Origin: CBDCEG01 sp965215775
GTDB lineage: Bacteria > Pseudomonadota > Gammaproteobacteria > Cardiobacteriales > Ostreibacteriaceae
Length of the DNA stretch: 64,000 bases
Reading direction: 5' to 3'
NCBI GenBank assembly: GCA_965215775.1
Contig: CBDCEG010000020.1
Location: 1 to 64,000, forward strand
Positions 34,154 to 43,471 of this stretch are shown one piece after another. The notes below the pieces were generated by a model that did not search any database, had not been told where the DNA came from, and was given only the letters and a program-made list of their open reading frames with translations. A program made the position numbers and the translations under genes. Within the stretch, counting starts at the first letter, position 1, and every line of letters begins with the position of its first letter.

Positions 34154-35629
34154 TCAAATCAAATTCTTAATATCTAATTCTAGTTTCTCACCGTTATTAG
34201 TTGAGGTAATTCTTGCTTTATTTTTCAGTAAATCTATTGATAATTCAGCAAAATCATCTTTATTTTCCCAAGATAATATAAGTCTAGTTCTATGCCCTTG
34301 GACTGTAAACTCACCATTAAATGCATTTAAACTATTTCGCAAATTAATCAATTTAAATAAACCTTTTACAACTGGTTTATCTTTTAATTTTGCAACATCT
34401 CCTTCTTGCAAATAAGGACGGTTAATATCTCTTCCAACATCTGTTTCTTTTAGTAATTCCAAATCATTATTCATTGCAAGCAAGCCTGCGTAATAAACTT
34501 GTGGAACACCTGGGGCAAAAAATTGAATAGCCCTAGCTAATAAATAATTATAATCATTTTTCCCAAGTGCATCATAATAAGAACAATTAACCTGATATAT
34601 ATCAATGTTTTTCGCTGTTGCTCCTGTTGCTAGTTTGCTTTCATTATTACTATTTTCGTGAATTCTTTCCACTAAACTATCTATTTGCTCATAATCAAGT
34701 AAACCTAATTTTTTATCACTTGAGCCAACATCAACGATACCTATCCCATCGTGAGTATCTAAAACGGTTAAACAATTTCTAGGAGACATATTTAACCAAG
34801 TTGTTAAAGGTGCTAAATCTTTATTAAAAAGAGCGTGCAAAATAAGTGGTGGCAAAGCAAAGTCATAAACTCTATTTACTTTTGTAGCTACTTCTATTTG
34901 TGTTTTGTGGTGGCTGTGAATTTCTGCAATTGTTTCCATTCCAAGGTCATTTGCACGGTTAGAAAGCTTATCAATAAAATCAAAAGTCTCATCAATCATA
35001 AAACAGCTTGTCCCAGCTTTCTTAATTACATAACCTGCTGCATCTAAGCGAATAATTTTAACATTATTTTTCGCAAATATTTGTAAAATAACATCTAAAT
35101 GGTGGTTTCCTTCAGCAGAACTAACATTGATATCAACTTGTTTTGAAGTAAAAGTTGTCCAAAAATCTACTAATTTTTTCTTACCATCAATCTTTGCATC
35201 ATAAGCTGTAAAGCAACTACCAGGTCTTGGTCTATAAATTTTTGCAATATCTTCTTCACTAGCTCCATTTGGAAAAATACTTTCTTTTCTTAAGAACATT
35301 TCCCAATATTTTGAGTCTTTACCATTTTCAAGAGCATCTTGAAATCTACGCGAGTCAGCGGAAGCATGATTAACTATTAAATCAGCCATAACTTCATAAT
35401 CCTGCCCTAATTTTGAAACATCTTCCCAAGTTCCAATTCGTTCATCAACTTTTGTATGCTCAATTGGGTCAAATCCAGCATCAGAACCATCAATAGGATA
35501 ATAAAAAGGTAAAATATGAACTCCTGAAAACAAACCTTTTAATTCATTATTAAGTAATTCATTTAATTGAGTGATACCTGCACCAGAAATACGGTCAGCA
35601 TAAGTTATAAGTTGGACTTTGTTTTGCAT
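34154..35629 (-). CDS. sucrose-phosphorylase-like glycoside hydrolase (GH13 subfamily 18)
   Basis: A 491-residue enzyme expected to split sucrose (or a related glucoside such as glucosylglycerol or glucosylglycerate) with phosphate into glucose-1-phosphate and the acceptor. It starts MQNKVQLITYADRISGAG, like known sucrose phosphorylases. The catalytic residues are visible: the nucleophile Asp in IIRLDAAGYVIKKAGTSCFM, the acid/base Glu in ETIAEIHSHHKTQ, and the stabilising Asp in VLDTHDGIGIVDVG. VNHASADSRRFQDAL is the first GH13 conserved region. Length is normal. It is cytosolic, with no signal peptide. It is first in the operon with the sugar ABC genes, which presumably imported its substrate until IS30 inserted. 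Confidence 0.88.
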   Translation of the reverse strand: MQNKVQLITYADRISGAGITQLNELLNNELKGLFSGVHILPFYYPIDGSDAGFDPIEHTKVDERIGTWEDVSKLGQDYEVMADLIVNHASADSRRFQDALENGKDSKYWEMFLRKESIFPNGASEEDIAKIYRPRPGSCFTAYDAKIDGKKKLVDFWTTFTSKQVDINVSSAEGNHHLDVILQIFAKNNVKIIRLDAAGYVIKKAGTSCFMIDETFDFIDKLSNRANDLGMETIAEIHSHHKTQIEVATKVNRVYDFALPPLILHALFNKDLAPLTTWLNMSPRNCLTVLDTHDGIGIVDVGSSDKKLGLLDYEQIDSLVERIHENSNNESKLATGATAKNIDIYQVNCSYYDALGKNDYNYLLARAIQFFAPGVPQVYYAGLLAMNNDLELLKETDVGRDINRPYLQEGDVAKLKDKPVVKGLFKLINLRNSLNAFNGEFTVQGHRTRLILSWENKDDFAELSIDLLKNKARITSTNNGEKLELDIKNLI

Positions 35630-35937
35630 AATAAATTTTATTTATATTAAATAGTTATGTGTTTGCCAGATTAAAATAAACTGTATAACTGGCACGCTAC
35701 TTCCTTAAAAAAACGCATTATACTTACTTAACTTATAATTCAAAATAGTTTTACATAACTTTGAATATTTTTTATTTCTTTTAGTTATTAAATGCAAAAA
35801 GTGACCAGATGTACCTTGCCTCACATAATCTCAGTAATATTTTAGCGTTAGTGTTTTGAATTACTAAAACCTACTTTTTGATTGTTTTATTAGTAATTGT
35901 AATTGAAACTAAATAATCCAAACTTCCTCAAGTATGT
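35630..35937. other. 308-base intergenic region, no gene seen
   Basis: AT-rich spacer between the phosphorylase gene (start) and the anti-sigma gene (stop), both on the minus strand. The part next to 35630 should carry the sugar operon promoter, but I cannot fix -35/-10 elements. No convincing ORF, RNA gene or strong hairpin is visible. A slightly GC-richer patch (GACCAGATGTACCTTGCC, about 35811-35828) is unexplained. Confidence 0.6.
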
Positions 35938-36624
35938 TTAAATCTGCTTAAACCCAGATTGTTTATATTGTCCGTTTTCAGGTAATTCTTTACCACTGTA
36001 ACCCTCGCCAACCATTGCCACAATGATTTTATCTTCTAGTTGGATTTTTATTCCTTTAGCAATTTTTAGCTTTATCGTTGCATTATGTCCAGAATCTGGA
36101 ATTCGTCCAATTCTAACTAATTTACCATTTGCTTTTTTGACCCAGACAACGCAATCCATATCAACCATTTCAACATTTTTTAAGCTTGTTACCAAAATAC
36201 TATTTGAATCAGCTTCAATTTCCCAAAGAACTTGCCCTTTATCAACGATAACTGCTTTATAATTAGCACCTTGCTGCATAAAAAAGAATACAGTTGCAAA
36301 TGCCAAAGTAGTTACAAAAGTTAATGATTTCCACGATAATAACCCTGCAAAAAATCCATTCTGCTTATCAGATATTTGCTCGTTTGATGTTTGTTTATCA
36401 AATAATCCTTTTTCTATATTTTGCCAAACTGATTTTGGTGGTTCAATTGGCTTGGTTTCTGCATTTAATTCAAATAAAGCTTGCTCCCAAAAAGAAACTC
36501 GTTTGGCTAATTCATTATCATTAACCAAAGCTTCATTTATAAGCTTCTCTTCTATTTCTGATATATTTTTTGAAATATATTCAACTAATTGCGTATCGGT
36601 AAAATTTTTATTTTTATAGTTCAT
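35938..36624 (-). CDS. anti-sigma factor, RskA-like
   Basis: A 228-residue protein with a cytoplasmic N-terminal zinc-less anti-sigma-like region (FTDTQLVEYISKNISEIEEKLINE). One membrane helix follows (SLTFVTTLAFATVFFFMQQ, about residues 99-117), then a periplasmic RskA domain (VIVDKGQVLWEIEADSNSILV to the end). It would hold the ECF sigma factor inactive until the periplasmic domain is degraded. Its start overlaps the end of the sigma gene by 11 bases, the usual coupled arrangement. Confidence 0.88.
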   Translation of the reverse strand: MNYKNKNFTDTQLVEYISKNISEIEEKLINEALVNDNELAKRVSFWEQALFELNAETKPIEPPKSVWQNIEKGLFDKQTSNEQISDKQNGFFAGLLSWKSLTFVTTLAFATVFFFMQQGANYKAVIVDKGQVLWEIEADSNSILVTSLKNVEMVDMDCVVWVKKANGKLVRIGRIPDSGHNATIKLKIAKGIKIQLEDKIIVAMVGEGYSGKELPENGQYKQSGFKQI

Positions 36625-37204
36625 ATTTCCCCCTTAAACATTTTTTTAGTTCCTCTGTTCCTCTGCTAATCCACGATTTTATTGTGCCTATTGGCTTTTC
36701 TATTTTATTTGCTATTTGTTGGTGTGAATATCCTTCTAAATATGAAAGCAAAATAACACTGCGATAATCACTTTTAAATGTAGTCATACATTTATTTACA
36801 TCATTTAACATTCCTTTTGCAATTGCCAAATTTTCAGGATTATTCACTTCATCTTTTACATCGATTAATTCTTCCTCCAAATCTATGCAATTATTTTCTT
36901 TCACTCTTTTTCTAATTAAATCAATGGATTTATTTCTAACAATAGTTCCCATCCAAGTTATAGCTTGTGCTTTTTGCACATCAAAACTAGCTGCTTTATT
37001 CCAGATTTGCATAAAACTTTCTTGCAAAATATCCTCAGCTAGGCTCTGTTCTTTTATTATACGAATAGAAATCGCAAACAGTTTCGCACTACTTAATTTA
37101 TATAATTGTGTAAATGCTTTTTGGTTGCTCAAAGATACTTGTAAAAGTAGCTCATTTAATTTTTGATTATCTGTCATATTGTTTGTATCCATATTATTCT
37201 GCAA
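36614..37204 (-). CDS. ECF-family RNA polymerase sigma factor
   Basis: A 196-residue group IV sigma factor. The region 2 motif is QKAFTQLYKLSSAKLFAISIRI and AEDILQESFMQIWNKA (about residues 30-75). Region 4 has HQQIANKIEKPIGTIKSWISRG (about 165-186), the helix-turn-helix binding the -35 element. The SigK-like features and the partner RskA-like gene place it among envelope or oxidative stress sigma factors. The Met run at the N-terminus (MQNNMDTNNMTDNQK) leaves the precise start open. It would be expected to control its own promoter, but I find no clear target motif. Confidence 0.93.
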   Translation of the reverse strand: MQNNMDTNNMTDNQKLNELLLQVSLSNQKAFTQLYKLSSAKLFAISIRIIKEQSLAEDILQESFMQIWNKAASFDVQKAQAITWMGTIVRNKSIDLIRKRVKENNCIDLEEELIDVKDEVNNPENLAIAKGMLNDVNKCMTTFKSDYRSVILLSYLEGYSHQQIANKIEKPIGTIKSWISRGTEELKKCLRGKYEL

Positions 37205-37305
37205 GCCCTAAATCATACCATTTTATAAGTCATATTATTGCTTTTTAACTAATAGAGTATTAATTTTTATATTGCTGCTGGATATTTGAGCTATTTTCTG
37301 CAAAC

Positions 37306-39693
37306 TTAGTCATCTTTAACATCAATGCTATTTAATAATGCTTGATATTGTGAACTATCATTTTCTTTTATTTTACTTAAAATTAGTTTAGCAACTGTAT
37401 TCATCTCTGGAACATCTATAGGCTCTTCTCCTCGTTCCAAGCCTCCAGCTAAATGAGAATATTCATTATTAATTCTTTCTGTAAATAAAACAGGAACTTT
37501 TCCATTACCAAAAAATGTTTCTAATTTATTAGTACTGTTATCTGGGTATTTATAAAAGAGGAATATTTCTAAAAATTTTCGTGCATTATTTCCGAAATTA
37601 TAAAAAATATGATAGTTGGAATCATCCACTTTGTCTAATTTTAAGCAGTCATGAAGCTGTTTAAATAAATAATTAAATTCTGTAACATATTTTTTTAAAT
37701 ATAAAGGCATTAAACAAAAAGAAGAAGTTTTAAAATCTCTTTGAATAATTAAAAAACGATACTCAGTTGTGCTTTCTTTTGTTTTCTCCGCCCCTGGTAA
37801 TCTTTTTAGGTATTTTAAAAAATTTAGACTATGTGTAGAAAGAAATAATTGTTCAAAATCTTGTTTCTGAATTATTTCAGCATTAATTAATGAGTAAATA
37901 AAAAATATATGATTATTATCAAGACTTGAAATCGGGTCATCAATCCAAATAATTGGTTTGCTTCCTTTTGTATCTACATCTCCAAGTTTTGCTAAAAAGT
38001 AACAAGAAGCAATTAAACTTTTCTCTCCCTCACTTAAATTATAAGCTTTTTTATCATCTCGGTATATTTCAAATTTAAATTGCTTTCCTTTATATATTTC
38101 ATCAGTTTCTTCAACAGCTTTTAATGATAAATATTTATGTCCCAAAGAATTATTTAAATAATCATTAACTTTTCTAGCACCTTCTTCTTCATTATTTAGT
38201 TGCCTTTTTTTATCATCCATGTCTCTAATTACTTGATTAACTTCTTCTATAATTGTTTCATAATCTGATTTTGCTTCTTCACCCTTTCCTTTTAGTGTTC
38301 TAGTTTTATTAGTCAATTCTGCATAATCAATTACAGTAACAAAATCATAAACTTCTCTTAATAATAACTTCTTTTTTGCTTCTTTTTGTTTTGTCTGAAG
38401 TTCTTCAGAAAATTGGTTTGCTTCAGATCTTACTGTTTCATATTTTTCAAAAACTTTATTAAGTTCTTCTGTATAATCAGTTAATTCTTCAAAAGTTTTT
38501 TCATTTAAAATATCGTTTTTTCGTTTTTCTAATTGTTCTTGAATTCTCTTTAACTCTGAAAGATAGTTTTCTTTTCTTTTTAAATATGATTTATTTAATT
38601 CATCAATTTTTTTATGAAATGATGTATAAAATAAAGAGATATCAGGTTTGAAGCCATTTTTCACTTTTTCTTGTTCATCTTTTACTTGTTCTAATAATGT
38701 ATTGATTGAGTTTTCTAGTATTTCGGACTCTATATCAAAATGTTTGTCTAACTCTGACCATCTCGCATCTGATATTTTACTATCGCAAAAGGAACATATC
38801 TTTAAGTCTTTGTCTTTATGTAAATTTCTACCATCTCTTACCCATCTGTTTAATATTGCTTCTTTTAATAACTCTTCTATCTTTTCACTTTTAGATACTT
38901 TTTGCTCAACAAGGCTTTTAGCTTGTACTTTAAATTTTTCGAATATAAAATCGGGTTGATTAAATTTAGAGATTTCACTTAAGCGTTTTTCTTCTATTAA
39001 TATTTCAAGTTCTTTTTTCTTGCTATCATCTATAGGTGCAAAGGTATCTTTCAATACTACAGTTATGTCTTTTTTCAACTTTGAAATATTGTAATTTATA
39101 TCTCCAAATTTACTATGTTGATTTTTTATACTGTTTTTATCTTTTGTTGCTTTATTAGATAATTGTATTTCTGATTTTTTTTCTTGATCCCTTAATTCTA
39201 CTTCTGCATTATCTTGGTTTCCCTTCTTTTCTTTTTTCTTTTTATATAAGCCTGTTTCTAAATTTTCTTCATCACTACCTAGTTTGTCTTGAAGTGCATT
39301 AATCTCTTTTTCTATCTGTGTATTTTCTCCCAAAATTGCAAAAGGTTCTATTTCCTCATCAGGATTGATTATGAATCTTAAATTATCTAGAATAAAATCT
39401 TCATTAAAAACCCTAACTTTATTACTAAATGTTTGAAAGTTATTTTGGTTTATTGTGGAATCATCTGCTAGTGTTATTTGAAATTCAGGATTTTCAAATT
39501 TTTCAGGTAATTTTTTTGTTTCTAATGCTCTAAAAATCCGAGAAACTGTTGTTTTTCCTGAGTAATTCCTGCCATAAACAATATTAGTACGCTTTAAATA
39601 CAAAGTAGAACCCTTGTCTTTTATAGTTTTATCCCAGTCAAATTTCTCAAATATTCCAAAATTTTCAATATCAATTTTTGTAATTTTACTCAT
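37306..39693 (-). CDS. rloC: RloC-like anticodon nuclease with ABC ATPase and zinc-hook coiled coil
   Basis: A 795-residue AAA_13-type protein. Walker A is YGRNYSGKTTVSRIFR (about residues 39-54). Long coiled coils follow (about 115-260 and 300-500), interrupted by ICSFCDSK (about residue 300), a CxxC zinc hook as in Rad50 and RloC. The ABC signature is YNLSEGEKSLIASCYF, Walker B PIIWIDDPISSLD, and the switch His is in FLSTHSLNFLKYL. The C-terminal part contains Arg705, Glu709 (NNARKFLEIF) and His747 (NNEYSHLAGG). This reproduces the R-x3-E...H triad of PrrC/RloC anticodon nucleases. RloC cuts tRNA at the wobble base during phage or DNA-damage stress. Its start is one base beyond the apbE stop, so it is translationally linked. 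No type I restriction genes are adjacent. The triad match is by eye. Confidence 0.72.
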   Translation of the reverse strand: MSKITKIDIENFGIFEKFDWDKTIKDKGSTLYLKRTNIVYGRNYSGKTTVSRIFRALETKKLPEKFENPEFQITLADDSTINQNNFQTFSNKVRVFNEDFILDNLRFIINPDEEIEPFAILGENTQIEKEINALQDKLGSDEENLETGLYKKKKEKKGNQDNAEVELRDQEKKSEIQLSNKATKDKNSIKNQHSKFGDINYNISKLKKDITVVLKDTFAPIDDSKKKELEILIEEKRLSEISKFNQPDFIFEKFKVQAKSLVEQKVSKSEKIEELLKEAILNRWVRDGRNLHKDKDLKICSFCDSKISDARWSELDKHFDIESEILENSINTLLEQVKDEQEKVKNGFKPDISLFYTSFHKKIDELNKSYLKRKENYLSELKRIQEQLEKRKNDILNEKTFEELTDYTEELNKVFEKYETVRSEANQFSEELQTKQKEAKKKLLLREVYDFVTVIDYAELTNKTRTLKGKGEEAKSDYETIIEEVNQVIRDMDDKKRQLNNEEEGARKVNDYLNNSLGHKYLSLKAVEETDEIYKGKQFKFEIYRDDKKAYNLSEGEKSLIASCYFLAKLGDVDTKGSKPIIWIDDPISSLDNNHIFFIYSLINAEIIQKQDFEQLFLSTHSLNFLKYLKRLPGAEKTKESTTEYRFLIIQRDFKTSSFCLMPLYLKKYVTEFNYLFKQLHDCLKLDKVDDSNYHIFYNFGNNARKFLEIFLFYKYPDNSTNKLETFFGNGKVPVLFTERINNEYSHLAGGLERGEEPIDVPEMNTVAKLILSKIKENDSSQYQALLNSIDVKDD

Positions 39694-39694
39694 A

Positions 39695-40756
39695 TCACTT
39701 CACTTCCCAAAATTCATTTTTATCAGTCATATTATTGCTTCTTAATTCTGTTAATTTATTATCTTTTGTTAAGTCAAAAAATATTACTGGAATTTTATTT
39801 TTATTTGCGATTTCCAAGCCTTTTTCAGAACCTAAACATAACAAAGCGGTTGACCAAGCATCAGCTTTGGTAGCATCTTCCAGTAAAACAGTTGTAGAAA
39901 CTGTATTATGCGTAATTGGTCTGCCTGTTTTTGGGTCTAAAATATGGCTATAACGAACTCCATTATCATCAAAATAATGTCTGTATGTGCCTGAAGTCAT
40001 TACTGCTGTCGCTTTTTTACCGCTGATTGTAATTAATTTACTTACTTTTTTATCTTCTAAAATTGGTTTTTCAACTCCAACTTTCCAGCTTTGTGATTTT
40101 GGTTTCACTCCAGAAACTAACATTTCCCCACCAATTTCAACTATATAATTTTTGATATTTTGTTTTTCCAATATTTGAGAAACTTTTTTAATTGCATAAC
40201 CTTGTCCAATTGCTGATAAACCAACTGTTGTTTCTTTATTTTCTTTTATTGCTGAATTAGTTTGTAATTTTATTTTATCAAAACCTACTTTTTCAAGAGT
40301 TTCTAATATTTTTTCTTCACTAGGTTTAGTAAATTTTTTGGCTCTAAACCCCCAAACAGCAAATAAAGGCGATACAGTTGGGTCATAACAACCATCTGAT
40401 AATTTGTGTATTTGTTTGGAAACTTTTAGGAGTTCAATTATTTCAGTATCTAGTTTTATTGGTTGATTTTGAGTTTTTATTTTATTAAAAACCTCAATAT
40501 CCGAGTCATCTCTATAATTAGACATTAATTTATCAACTCTGGCTAATTCAGTTGATATTTTATCTGCTAGTATATTTTTCTTAAGTGATTTTATTTTTTC
40601 AGAATCTAGCCAAAACTGAATTGTATAAGTTGTTCCTTGAGCAAAACCTTGGATTACTTGGATTTTCACTGGTTTTTCACAGGAAAATAAAAAACTAATG
40701 ATAATTAAAGAAAATACTCTTTTAATTGTTTTTTTAACCAACTGCTTTTTAATCAT
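39695..40756 (-). CDS. apbE: FAD:protein FMN transferase (ApbE), lipoprotein
   Basis: A 353-residue flavin transferase that attaches FMN to threonine residues of exported or membrane redox proteins (such as Na+-NQR or RnfG subunits). The signal peptide ends in a lipobox (SLIIISFLFSC), so it is lipid-anchored. Recognisable blocks are QGFAQGTTYTIQFW near the N-terminus, LSAIGQGYAIKKV (about residue 178), and YSHILDPKTGRPI in the C-terminal half. TKADAWSTALLCLG holds the Mg-binding Asp of the family. Neighbouring xerD is one base upstream and rloC one base downstream, so the three genes form a tight run. No flavin-modified partner is encoded in this window. Confidence 0.95.
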   Translation of the reverse strand: MIKKQLVKKTIKRVFSLIIISFLFSCEKPVKIQVIQGFAQGTTYTIQFWLDSEKIKSLKKNILADKISTELARVDKLMSNYRDDSDIEVFNKIKTQNQPIKLDTEIIELLKVSKQIHKLSDGCYDPTVSPLFAVWGFRAKKFTKPSEEKILETLEKVGFDKIKLQTNSAIKENKETTVGLSAIGQGYAIKKVSQILEKQNIKNYIVEIGGEMLVSGVKPKSQSWKVGVEKPILEDKKVSKLITISGKKATAVMTSGTYRHYFDDNGVRYSHILDPKTGRPITHNTVSTTVLLEDATKADAWSTALLCLGSEKGLEIANKNKIPVIFFDLTKDNKLTELRSNNMTDKNEFWEVK

Positions 40757-40757
40757 T

Positions 40758-41654
40758 TTATCCTCTTGGGTGATGTTTTTTATGAATATCTTTTAGTCTA
40801 TCATTTGCAACATAAATGTAAATCTCAGTTGTGGTTATATCGCTATGACCTAATAATTTTTGCACAGAACGCAAATCCGCCCCATGATTTATCAAGTGTG
40901 TTGCAAATGCATGGCGTAAACTATGTGGTGATAAACTAGTTGTAATTCCTGCTAATAATGCATATTTTTTGATGCAAAGCCAAAAAGTTTGCCTAACCAT
41001 AGGAGTTCCTCTTTTTGAAAGAAATAAATAATCTGATGCTTTTTTATTAAGTAATTTAGCTCTTTGCTCTAAATATTGGTTAACCCAATCAGTTGCATAT
41101 TCACCAATTGGAACAATCCTTTCTTTAGAACCTTTTCCCATTATTTTTAAAATCCCAGAGTTCAAATCTAAATCAAAAAGTTTAATATTTATTAATTCAG
41201 AAACACGCAATCCAGCAGCATAAAGTATTTCCAGCATTGCTTTGTCGCGTATTCCAATAACTGTTGTCAAATCAGGTGCTTTTAGTAAATTCTCTACATC
41301 TTCTTCTGAAACAGATTTTGGGACTGAGCGAATTTGCTTAGGTCTTTTTATTGTTCCCATTGGATTTTCACTAATAATATCCTCTAATAAAAGATAGTTA
41401 TAGAATTTTTGCAAACTAGATTGAATTCTACTATTTGTGGTTTTACCAATTCCATCTTCAACTCTTTTTTGAATGTAATCTAGAATATTATTAGTAGAAA
41501 CTTTTGAAATATAAATCTCTCCTTTCAAATTTTTTGAGAATAATTCCAAATCATTTTGGTAAGAAATACAAGTGTTTTTAGACAAACCTTCAACAGTTCT
41601 TAAGTGCAAAATAAAATCTAAAATCAAATTATCATCAGTTATATTTTCAGCCAT
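40758..41654 (-). CDS. xerD: tyrosine recombinase XerD
   Basis: A 298-residue site-specific recombinase that with XerC resolves chromosome dimers at dif. The N-terminal SAM-like domain contains TVEGLSKNTCISYQNDLELF. The catalytic domain shows Arg in YAAGLRVSELINIK, Lys in GKGSKERIVPI, HSLRHAFATHLINHGADLR (His, Arg), LLGHSDITTTEIY (His, then the nucleophilic Tyr), and ends KKHHPRG. Length and the last residues point to XerD rather than a phage integrase. It is divergent from the TRAP transporter genes. Confidence 0.93.
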   Translation of the reverse strand: MAENITDDNLILDFILHLRTVEGLSKNTCISYQNDLELFSKNLKGEIYISKVSTNNILDYIQKRVEDGIGKTTNSRIQSSLQKFYNYLLLEDIISENPMGTIKRPKQIRSVPKSVSEEDVENLLKAPDLTTVIGIRDKAMLEILYAAGLRVSELINIKLFDLDLNSGILKIMGKGSKERIVPIGEYATDWVNQYLEQRAKLLNKKASDYLFLSKRGTPMVRQTFWLCIKKYALLAGITTSLSPHSLRHAFATHLINHGADLRSVQKLLGHSDITTTEIYIYVANDRLKDIHKKHHPRG

Positions 41655-41778
41655 ACTTTATATGTAGTTTTAAAAGAAACTATGATTGTAGCAAATTGTG
41701 GTAATAATTCTTAAATGTTTAAGCAAATGTAAGAAATCTCTTTTAACATAGCCTTATATAACCTATACTTATATTAGA

Positions 41779-41806
41779 AATAGTGATTTTACATAGAATT
41801 ACTATT
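41779..41806. promoter_or_regulatory. inverted repeat upstream of the TRAP transporter
   Basis: AATAGTGATT (41779-41788) and AATTACTATT (41797-41806) form a 10-bp inverted repeat with one mismatch and an 8-base centre, 33 bases before dctP. It is a candidate operator for the transporter and glycerol operon. Confidence 0.5.
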
Positions 41807-41838
41807 TTACTTTAATCACAATTAATTGGAGATAAACT

Positions 41839-42846
41839 ATGAATAAACTAACAAAGATTATGGCTTCTCTTGTTGTAGCCACCATATTTGGCACCGTAAG
41901 TGCCGCTGACACAGACTACAAATTAACTTTAAAACTAAGTCATGTTTTCACACCAGAAGAGCAGCTGACTATTTCAATTGATAAAGTGGCTGAATCAATA
42001 AAGAAAAAAACTAATGGTGCTATTGATATTCAAACATTCCCAAATGGGCAGCTTCCTACATATAAAGATGGTTTAGAGCAGGTTGTTCGTGGAGCTAACT
42101 TTATTTCAGTTGAAGACCCTTCATATCCTGGTGATTATATCCCAGACTTTAAAGCTCTTGTTGGTCCAATGCTTTATCAAACTTATGATGAATACATAGC
42201 AATGGTGAAAACTGACCTTGTCAAAAAAATGGTTAAAGATGCAGAGGCTAAAGGTATTAAAATATTAGCTCTTGATTATATTTTTGGGTTTAGAAATGTA
42301 ATAACAAATAAGGTCATAAAAACACCTGCAGACTTGAAAGGCATTAAGTTAAGAACTCCAGGAAGCAAACTATTTATTGATACTTTAAACGCTATGGGGG
42401 CAACAGCTGTTCCACTTCCATTTAGTGAAACTCTCTCTGCTGTTCAACAAGGAGTGGTTGATGGTTTAGAAGGCTCTGAATTTACAAATTTACAAACTAA
42501 AGTTTATGAGTTACAGACTAAAAATGTTGCTTTAACTGGACACTTTTTAGGAACTTGTGGAGTTTATATTTCTACAGAGGTTTGGAATAAAATACCTGCA
42601 AATTACCAGAAGATAATACAAGAAGAATTTACCGCTGGTGCAAACGAAATGAATAATTTATTGAAAACACAATATGCTGGTGTGGTTAAAGACTTAGAAA
42701 GTAAAGGTGTTAAATTCAACAAAGTTGATCAAGAAGCTTTCACTAAAGCTACAGCAAAGATATTTAAGGAAATCCCTGATTTAACTCCTGGTGTTTATGA
42801 TAATATAATAAAAGAACTCAAAATTATCAGAGAAAAAAGTAAATAA
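41839..42846 (+). CDS. dctP: TRAP transporter substrate-binding protein (DctP family)
   Basis: A 335-residue periplasmic protein with signal peptide MNKLTKIMASLVVATIFGTVSA and mature ADTDYKLTLKLSHVFTPEEQL. The DctP hallmarks are LKGIKLRTPGSKLFIDTLNAMGATAVPLPFSE (shown in parts: KGIKLRTPGS and GATAVPLPFSE), with the substrate carboxylate-binding Arg in KLRTPGS, and GVVDGLEGSEFTNL. It binds the substrate for DctQM and drives uptake with the sodium or proton gradient. The ribosome-binding site is TGGAGAT. The substrate is unknown, but downstream genes hint at a three-carbon or glycerol-linked compound. Confidence 0.93.
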   Translation: MNKLTKIMASLVVATIFGTVSAADTDYKLTLKLSHVFTPEEQLTISIDKVAESIKKKTNGAIDIQTFPNGQLPTYKDGLEQVVRGANFISVEDPSYPGDYIPDFKALVGPMLYQTYDEYIAMVKTDLVKKMVKDAEAKGIKILALDYIFGFRNVITNKVIKTPADLKGIKLRTPGSKLFIDTLNAMGATAVPLPFSETLSAVQQGVVDGLEGSEFTNLQTKVYELQTKNVALTGHFLGTCGVYISTEVWNKIPANYQKIIQEEFTAGANEMNNLLKTQYAGVVKDLESKGVKFNKVDQEAFTKATAKIFKEIPDLTPGVYDNIIKELKIIREKSK

Positions 42847-42895
42847 TTTATAAATATGTTTTAACATGTAAAGTCATATTAAATATATATTGAAT

Positions 42896-42940
42896 ATAGC
42901 CTGCTTATTTAAAGAAAATTTAAATTTGTAGGCTATTTTT
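42896..42940 (+). terminator. hairpin between dctP and dctQ
   Basis: ATAGCCTGC (42896-42904) pairs with GTAGGCTAT (42928-42936, one G-T pair), followed by TTTTT. As in many binding-protein operons, it probably reduces transcription of the membrane subunits relative to dctP. Confidence 0.75.
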
Positions 42941-42982
42941 ATAACTTTAAAATTAGTGAATAATTAATAAAAAAGGCTACAA

Positions 42983-43471
42983 ATGAAATTTAAATTTACT
43001 CAGTTGGAAGAAATTGTTGGTGGAATATTTTTAACAGCGACTGTTTTACTTGTTATTTTAAATGCTTTATCAAGGAAATTTTTTGGTATTAGTTTATCTT
43101 GGGCATTTGAAGTTGCTACAATTTTATTTATTTGGAGTACTTTCATTGGTGCTAGTGCAGCTTATAAACATAATATGCATATAGGTATTGATTTATTAGT
43201 TAAGCTCACTCCAAAAAAATTGCAAAAATTTGTTGTGCCTATAGTTGATCTAGTTATGCTTATAATTGTTGCATATATTTTTTATTTAAGTATTAAATTT
43301 ATTCAAGGAACTTCAAAAAAAACACCTGTTATGAATATATCATCTGCTTGGGTTAGTGGCTCTATAACAGTAGGTTTTTTCTTAATGACAATTACAGCTT
43401 TCAAAAATTTAATTAGAAGCTTTGGCGGTATATTCAAGCCTAGTCAAGAACATTCAAAAGGAGACTTATAA
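42983..43471 (+). CDS. dctQ: TRAP transporter small membrane subunit (DctQ)
   Basis: A 162-residue protein with four membrane helices: VGGIFLTATVLLVILNAL, SWAFEVATILFIWSTFIGA, VDLVMLIIVAYIFYLSI and SITVGFFLMTITAFKNL. It contains the family motif FIGASAAYKHNMHIGID. It forms the transporter with DctM. Its stop overlaps the dctM start (TAATG). Confidence 0.92.
   Translation: MKFKFTQLEEIVGGIFLTATVLLVILNALSRKFFGISLSWAFEVATILFIWSTFIGASAAYKHNMHIGIDLLVKLTPKKLQKFVVPIVDLVMLIIVAYIFYLSIKFIQGTSKKTPVMNISSAWVSGSITVGFFLMTITAFKNLIRSFGGIFKPSQEHSKGDL

Noticed and set aside
40758..41654. Tyrosine recombinase as the integrase of a genomic island containing rloC and apbE
   Set aside because: Length and C-terminal features are those of housekeeping XerD, and there is no tRNA or attachment-site repeat beside it.
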